Positions 57,076 to 64,000 of a stretch of DNA of 64,000 nt are shown here, piece after piece. Below the pieces are notes generated by a model. It made no database searches. It had not been told where the DNA came from and saw only the letters and a list, made by a program, of their open reading frames with translations. A program made the translations under genes and the position numbers. Source of the stretch: Heterobilharzia americana (Eukaryota; Platyhelminthes; Trematoda; Strigeidida; Schistosomatidae); assembly GCA_944470555.2 (NCBI GenBank), contig OX104127.1:89552708-89616707 (forward strand). The letters are read 5' to 3'. Position 1 is the stretch's first letter; each line of letters starts with the position of its first letter.

Positions 57076-58249
57076 TATATCAATAAGTAGTAATATGCTA
57101 TTTTCCTTATAATTCCCCAATAATATAAGAAGTTTTTAGTTTTTTAATATACATATGACCTTGATAAATTGAACTTGTGAATGATGAAGCTTTCATTGTT
57201 CGATTATACGAAGTCATCAATATAAACTTTAGAGTTATGTAAATTAATGCTCATGCTGTAATGGACAGTTGATGTGTTGTAGTTGCTGTTCATTGTTTAT
57301 GAACCACGTCTTTGGTGTGACTATTGACCTAGGTGATTTCATTACAGGTGACAATATATGATACTGGATAATTGTAAGTAATAAACAGAAGGCTTGGAAT
57401 ATAATTTTATAGTTTATAGTAAGCTATATTTCGATTTTTTGAGGAAGTTGATAACCTTTAGGATAGATTTTACATTACTTTTGATGTCTTTCGAAAGTTT
57501 TGACCAAAAGTGTTAATGATTCATATTATTCTACCTTAATGTGACTGAATATATTCCTGAATTCTTTCATCATTTATCAGGTTGGATCTCTCAACTGCTG
57601 TGCCTTTCACTTTCACTCATTAGATCTTTTTTCTTATTCTATATTTGAGACAGTGGATGAAGGTCTTACAGTTGCTAGAATGTAGCGATTAAGCTAAGAG
57701 GCTCACCGTGATGATGCACTTCGATATGTGTTGGTTAGGGGGTCTCTGAACCACTGAAGGAATTGATCTCTTCTCTAAGATTCAAATTTACATCATCCAG
57801 TAGAAGATATAGTAATCAATAAAATATTTTCACATTACCATTCTATGGTAGATAACTATGGTAACTGATTGATAAACTTTGGTCATTACTGAACACTAAA
57901 ATCTTGATAGTTGCATTCAACATCCTTTGGTGACTAGCTTGTGTAATTAGTTATGTGTTTTTTCAGTGAACTTCTAAGCACCTCTACATTGTTATGTGCA
58001 CATTCTGTCATCAGTATCAACATCTTTGTAGGCTATTTGAATGCTTCACTGTTGTTGAACTCCACTGCATAACTGAATAGCTAGAAATTTCCACTTTAGA
58101 ATTCATTCTAGTCTAGAAGATTTTTATCATATTTTCAGTTGATGAAGATCTGTACAAGGCTACTGCACATCCCACTACTTGATCTTAGCCATAAGGTCAG
58201 TATCAATATGAGGCTTGGAAGTAACGTAGAGCGACTTAAGCTTTCATAT
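57076..58249. other. AT-rich sequence without supported genes
   Basis: No supported gene, repeat copy or RNA structure in about 1.2 kb. Confidence 0.4.
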
Positions 58250-58510
58250 CTTTCTAAGTACACCAGGACGTAAGGTAACAACAAGGGAATGGAAACAGCT
58301 GAAGAGAGAGTTGAGCGAAATTATAGGAAGAAAGGCAGATAGGATAAAACAAATAAAGAAAAATGTAATTTAAGGGTTAGAATGAAGCTAATGTATGGAT
58401 CCATCTGTGCCAGTGAGACCAGTACTAAGCACAGTCTCCAACCATCAGTCTTAGTAGTCTCATAAACCCCAAAAACTGGGAGCCTAAATTTTTCGCACAC
58501 GGCTAAGATC
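58250..58510 (+). repeat. Dispersed repeat, family shared with 24,780-25,140
   Basis: Contains ATGTATGGATCCATCTGTGC, matched by ATGTATGGATGCATCTGC at 24,964-24,981, with a similar following GCACAGTCTCC block. It ends where a hammerhead-SINE tail begins. Confidence 0.4.
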
Positions 58511-58524
58511 ACTAATCAGAAACT

Positions 58525-58950
58525 AATTTTAGTCCATGATGAACATCAGCTTGAAATAAGTCAATCCCCACAAACCTCAAAATCGAATAAATCTAGTACT
58601 GAATGTTGACTAGCTTCGGGAAATGATTCGTGAAGTTCCAGTGAGAAGTCGTGGCCAGTGAGACCAACCTAGGACGGTTACTCATAGATGACATTGGATG
58701 GAGGTCATGGTTCATCGTGCACTGACAGATGTAGGAAATATAGGCCATTTTATTCCAACCCAGTGACTCGACGGTAACGTGCTGGCCCTGGGACCTGAAG
58801 GTGCTTATTTCGATCCCTGGTGGGGTCATGGTTGTGAACTATCAAGGAGTCTCACATTAGAAGAAAACAGCCGTCCAGTGTTAACAGGTTTCCAGTGTTC
58901 CTTCACCTAATGTCAGTTCAGAGGTAAATACCAACCAGAAATCAGAAACT
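58525..58950 (+). repeat. Hammerhead-SINE, tail of one copy plus a nearly full-length copy
   Basis: 58,530-58,575 is the tail of one plus-strand unit (CCATGATGAACATCAGCTTG, then CCCCACAAACC). It is followed directly by the 5' end of the next (GTTGACTAGCTTCGGGAAAT). The second unit has a B-box-like TTTCGATCCCTGG and a damaged ribozyme (UCAAGGA, AAAA). The tandem junction matches the one at 33,005-33,030. Confidence 0.55.
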
Positions 58951-59204
58951 TCATGAACTGGTACTATCTCTAACCGTTTTATAACCTATTCATACTGCAG
59001 TTAGTAATGTGCGTCAGGATAAAATAAACCGGATATGAGCAACAATCGTATCAGCTATTTGAATCGATGAACATTAATGGCATCATCCGGTGATTCATCT
59101 AGGACACGACGCCTAACATCTTCATTATTAGCATGCTGGTTCCACGGAACAAGGTCAGTATTATGAAGGCAACAGTTTTCATTGTTAGCCATTTTTTGTC
59201 AGCA

Positions 59205-59290
59205 TGAATTTCATTTAGGGATTTGTGGGGACTTAGTGATTGGCATTGATCATAAACTCAGATCAGTTGGAGGGACAGTGGAAATCTTCA
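59205..59290 (-). repeat. Hammerhead-SINE, short minus half of a fourth pair
   Basis: Only the tail region is present, GGGATTTGTGGGGACTTAGT then TCAGTTGGAGGGACAGTGGA. It is joined to the plus-strand copy at 59,290-59,690. Confidence 0.5.
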
Positions 59291-59690
59291 TAAAACCCCA
59301 AATCAACTTGATCTACTGCTCACTGATGACTAGTTTCGAGAGATGATTCCTGAAGTTTCAATGAGAAGTCATGACTGGTATGGCAAACCTGGTGGGTATG
59401 AGGACAAATACTCAGTGATGATATTGAGTGGGTGTTATGGTTTATCGTGGACTGACAGAAGTAGGAAATATGGATTGATAGATTCCGACCAAATGGGTCA
59501 ATGGTAACGTGCCGGTTGTGGAACCTGAAGGTAATGGATTTGGTTTCTGATGATCCGGGGTCATGGGTGCGCACTGCAAAGGAGTCCCGCACTGGGACGA
59601 AACATCTACCTAGGACCTCCGGGTTTTCAATGTTCTTGCAGCTGATGCCAGTTCATGCTGAATACCGACCTGACAAATATTTATGCCTAC
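59290..59690 (+). repeat. Hammerhead-SINE, plus half of a fourth pair
   Basis: The most complete plus-strand copy. It has the 5' block (ACTAGTTTCGAGAGATGATT, 59,328-59,347), an A-box-like GGGTCAATGGTAACGTG, a ribozyme with perfect stem II (GUCCC with GGGAC) and GAAA, but the first box is CAAAGGA and stem I is changed. The tail ends near 59,685. Confidence 0.6.
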
Positions 59691-60739
59691 GAATAATTAA
59701 TTTTTTTCATGTGTAGACTGAGACCGACTAATACCTTCCTAAAGATCATATATACTGGTATAAAAATGCAAAGTAAAGCATATCTTTCTCTTGTACCGAT
59801 AACTAATTTTTAAAGACCCATGTTTTGATTAATAGTGATGGAACATAAGCTTACAGTGAACTACAGAAAATAGATTCTCTTATTTTTTAGTAAATAATTT
59901 GAAAAAGAAGTTTAGCAAGCTTAATTTGAATTCAGCTAATTTTAATCTACAAAAAAAGTTATTTTAAAATCATATTGAAATTCATTGTGGAAATTTTTGA
60001 ATTTCTTTCTTTATGAGAAATTTTTAACATTAAAATTTGAAACTAACTCGAGACTGGCGCCATTCAATGTTTTATATATACTGATTCACTAAAACAAACG
60101 AAAAGACGCATATATATATAAGTAATATTGCAAATGTGAACTCGATATTGGACCTCTTCTACGGATAATATTTCTTAATAGTTATAATCTTTATTATTAT
60201 TATTATTATTACTATTATTATGAGGATGATGATCGTTGACTGTAAATGTAACATCATTTTCCCAAATTTATTTCAGTGTATTCATTACACGTCTATCTGT
60301 TCATATATTCACATGGATATATTTGTGTCTGTGTACAGTATCAGTAGAAATGTACAAATTCTTCTGATGATATTCAACAGGAGACAATTTCAATCAAACA
60401 CAGGTGTTCATCACTTTACTGATTCAATCAAAAATTTTCTTAATTATCCATATTTTTTCATTTCTTGTGATTATTTTACAAGATATTATGAAAATGATAA
60501 TTGTAGTTGTGTATAACACTCTAAACTGTATCAAGTAGGAATGCGATGTTTTTGGTGTTACTCCGTTAAAGATGCTTCACTTGTTTTTAAGCACCTCAAG
60601 AAGAAATAACCTTTCATAGCAAGGTTCAACCAAACATAACCTATGTCCCTTAAAAATTTCTTATTCTCTCACTTTGCGACCATTACCAACGATTGGAGTC
60701 ATCGAAACCTCATCCCTAGTTTCCTATGACACTATTGTT

Positions 60740-63700
60740 TATTTCATATTAAAGCTTGCAATTTTTGAATCGTATATCAACCATCTCACACCAGAACTCT
60801 GGAACCTCGAACCGTGTCAGTGTATGACGTTTCTGAGACAAGTGTATAGGACCCAAGTGTGATTATTCACTAGACTTCACCTGACCAGCACAGTAAATCT
60901 TCAAAATTCATCTTTCAAGTATCCAGAGATCCAGTAGCTAGCTCTCGTGGACTGGTTGGTGTAGGCATAACATTGAGCTGTATCCTGTCTGACTGAAATG
61001 ATCTGTAAGAAATAGGATTAGTCATGAAACTTGAAGATGTCTATTCATAGTCTCCGCCTACGATTCAATAGATTCAACTTTGAGTGATAAAAAAGATGAA
61101 TTCTATAAAAAGCTGTCAATTTTGGTACATAAAGCAAAACGCTCAGAGTTAGTCATAATGGCAGGTGACTTCAACGCTGTATTATGAAAGCTCAGTGGAT
61201 CAGCAAGGCATCTTCGGAGTATCTACGGAATCCTATACCAAAGAACAGAACATGATGACTATCTCCCAATACTTCGTTCCGACAATCACTTTTTTCTCAC
61301 CAATACTAACTTCAAACACAAGGAGAGGCATTGTCTCACATAATATCCACAGACATCAAACCAACGATGGACACAGACATACCATATCGTTGTAAGCCAT
61401 GTTTAGAGAGAACTGGCAGAGGATTGCTCTTCTTTCTGGAGTACCAGTTGGGACTCCAATCATGTGCTAGTACGGGGTTATCTATGTGTGTGCCTTACTG
61501 GTTGCAAGAGACAGGAGGCAGTGAGGCCCATCTGTCCTCGATTGGTAGATGGGGACACCAAGTACGCATTCAAAAAGGAATTAGCTACGCATTTATCTGA
61601 ACGTAGCACCAACGCCCATCCTAAGGAAACCTGGTGTGCTATTCAGTTTACCGTAGAAACAGCAGTTAGTAAACTTCAGTCGGTTTCCATAAGCTCATTC
61701 AAACTAACTGATGCGAGAATGATTCCAGCTGGCTGTAACCACGACAACGAGTGAAAGAAACTGCAGCATAAACTGACAAAGAATTTTCGCAATTATAGAG
61801 AGCATTGGTGAGTGGCAAGATCACGAAAGATGTAGAGGACATCATCATTGGGCAACACTCGGCAACTATTTAGGCTTATTAGGGATACCAACAAGTAGAA
61901 GATGATAGTTAGTGAAACCATCGCCGAACGGATAGGAAATTGATAACCTCTCAGGACAGGTGGCCAGAAAGTTGGTCAGAATACTCTGAAGCACAGTTCA
62001 AGTAGCCCTCAACAACACTTTTGTCATCCTGCATCCAGACTGAACCTTAATGGAACGTAGATGTCGGCCTTCTAACTCTCGTCGAAGGTGCAAATGCCAT
62101 TACAAACCTGAGAAGATGAAAGACAACAGAATTTGATAGGTTTGCCGCCCAACGTTTATAAGGATCTAGGTGGGATATTACTATGAAGGGTAACAGTGGT
62201 GGTGCAAGGAAATCAGAGGCAGTGTCATCAAACTGGTCTACTTCTCTGGTCATCCCAGTCTATAATAAATGAGAGAAGTCTGCTTGTGACAACTATAGGG
62301 AAATCGGTTTGATTAATATTGTGTCCAAACTTCTACATTACTTAGTTGTCCGACTCCTAACTATAGCTCAAGAACAAGAAACTTAAGAAAACGAAGCAGA
62401 TTTCAAACTTGGGCGAGGCTACATCGATCATATTTTCACCCTCCAACGACCAATGATCGACACTTGCCGTATTCCCTAACCTGAAGGCAGCATTTGACTC
62501 TGTCGGCCGTAAGGTGTTGTGGCAGGAGTACTGAGCAAGCATATAGTGCTTATAATAGCTCTCTACTCGAACTCTCACAGTTGTGTAAGGGTTTATGGGG
62601 AGTTACTATATTAATTGACGACAAACAGTGGTATTCACCAAGAATGTTCACTGCCACTGTTCTTACTTAACTTCGTCATAGACGTACGACGGACATAACC
62701 TTAGGTAACTCTGACCTAACATGGATTACTCTTCTTCTCGGAGGTCATCTGGTTGACTTGGAGTATGCAGACAGTATTGTCTTGCTGGGTGAAGATGCTG
62801 AAAAACAAAGGACAGGGTCTTCTGAACTCGCTGGGCAAAAATCTGAGTATGTTTAGCATGTGCTTTGTACCTGACGCATGTAAGATGATGCTTAAGGACT
62901 GCAAGTACTCACAGTTTAATAACAGGGAGTGAAGTGTAGAATGTGTTGACCACTTCAATCATTTAAGAATTTGCACTGGCTTGGATGGGTTTGCTGCTGA
63001 CGAAATCTCAACTCAGATACAGAAGATTCGTTTGGTATTTGCCATTCTTCGTCATCTCTGACGCCGCCTGGCGAGACATTCGAATGTCTATTAAGAACCG
63101 TATATGCAGTGCTGCAGTGCCTCCTGTCCTGTTATACTACCGAGACATGACCGTTGAATGTGGTGATACAAACAGATTACAGGTTTTCGAACTCAAGTAT
63201 CCTCGTAGGATTGCTCGCCCATGGTGAAATCACCGTATGAGCAATGTTGATAACCGACGAAGGCTACTAGGCAAGATAGCCAAGTCAATTGGTAAGATTT
63301 TGGACCTAAGTCGACTGAGATGGCTTAAACATGTGTTATGCATCCCTATCCACTGCCTACCTCTATGTAGGATGTCAAGAGAATTTGGACTAGGTTGAAA
63401 GGGGGGTTCAGGATGACCAGACTAAGATACGGTACCATTTCATGAAGTTTCAGACTGCTGGTGTCAGTTGTTTTAGTAGATGTAGGTTTCTGGGAGCGAT
63501 AGAAATCAATGGCTGGAAGTCATTCACAGTGGTGCAGATGCATTGACTCTTTGATGTCTTCCAAAGCCTGAACATTCTCATTGTCTTTGATTCTCAAGTT
63601 CCTTTTTCTTCCATACATTTTTATCTACTTCTATATCAGTCTTTTTTTATCCACTTGTTCTTTGTATGCTACTGTAAAATGTGGCAACTTGGACCGATGA

Positions 63701-63800
63701 ACTTGTGTACGAAGTTTCACGTGGATTGTGTCTATCTGCAGCCTTCTGTCTTATCCCACATGAAGTAATGAGATACTAAGCAAACTGTAAATCTCAATGA
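60740..63800 (+). pseudogene. D-family retrotransposon H (strongly decayed)
   Basis: The same domain order as element D on the plus strand. The endonuclease is recognised at 60,900-61,190: VASSRGLVGVGITLS, then KDEFYKKLSILVHKAKRSEL and VIMAGDFNAVL, in which GDFNA is intact. RT finger and palm blocks are barely readable between 61,800 and 62,560. The post-RT block at 62,930-63,130 gives VECVDHFNHLRICTGLDGFA and IQKIRLVFAILRHL. The ending is close to 63,560. There are many more stops than in D. The 5' limit is uncertain and the last 200 bp of the window have no supported gene. Confidence 0.65.
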
Positions 63801-64000
63801 TGGGGGTGATAAAAAAGGTCTCATTCTTGAACAGTATAAAGATTTTGATAATGATTTCATGTTTAAAGGGGAAAATAATGTCTGCAACGTTTAATCTAAG
63901 TGTTTTACACGATGAAATTCATCATTCTCTTTAATAAACAAGAACATATTGTGTTTTGGATTTGTGTAGACTAGAGGTATTTAAACTCCATTGGCTTCAT

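Overview
The window looks like nuclear DNA of a flatworm, most likely a schistosome blood fluke. It is AT-rich, almost all long reading frames are broken retroelement frames, spliced exons are visible, and the repeat families are ones I associate with Schistosoma: RTE-type and CR1-type non-LTR retrotransposons, Penelope-like elements, and SINE-like repeats that carry hammerhead ribozymes (Smα-like). Species is not determined. No prokaryotic gene organisation is present.

Layout. 1-4.9 kb: three CR1-type fragments. 5.05-8.51 kb: RTE copy A on the minus strand, with a 5-bp target duplication. 8.9-10.7 kb: minus-strand CR1-type relic with a PHD-finger ORF1 joined directly to RT. 10.9-12.85 kb: the best preserved reverse transcriptase, one frame with two stops. 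14.63-24.17 kb: two plausible exons of an unrecognised host gene, joined in phase across a 9.1-kb intron that holds retrotransposon D and RTE copy B (20,624-23,877). 25.2-26.5 kb: minus-strand relic I, of D's family. 26.83-28.35 kb: RTE copy C, identical to part of B over 1,465 bp. 28.7-32.2 kb: Penelope-like fragments, two of them head to head. 32.7-46.2 kb and 56-59.7 kb: many copies of a tRNA-like, hammerhead-bearing SINE, often as minus/plus pairs. 35.7-39.2 kb: a nested inverted duplication around another RT relic. 40.4 kb: a Penelope GIY-YIG fragment. 41 kb, 46-47 kb and 49-50.5 kb: more RTE or D-family relics. 48.4-48.8 kb: a long (ACT)n tract. 60.7-63.8 kb: element H, a decayed D-family copy.

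How it works together. Apart from the two exons there is no working gene set. The window is a layered transposon deposit in and around a host gene. RTE copies A, B and C, elements D, I, J and H, and the Penelope pieces record successive insertions. The SINEs have internal Pol III-type boxes and ribozyme cores, so they could be transcribed and self-cleaved without any protein of their own, and would need another element's RT to move. The points most worth following are the hammerhead SINE family and its recurrent head-to-head pairing, the 1,465-bp perfect identity between two dead RTE copies, and the nested inverted duplication. All homology calls are from reading motifs; no database was searched.
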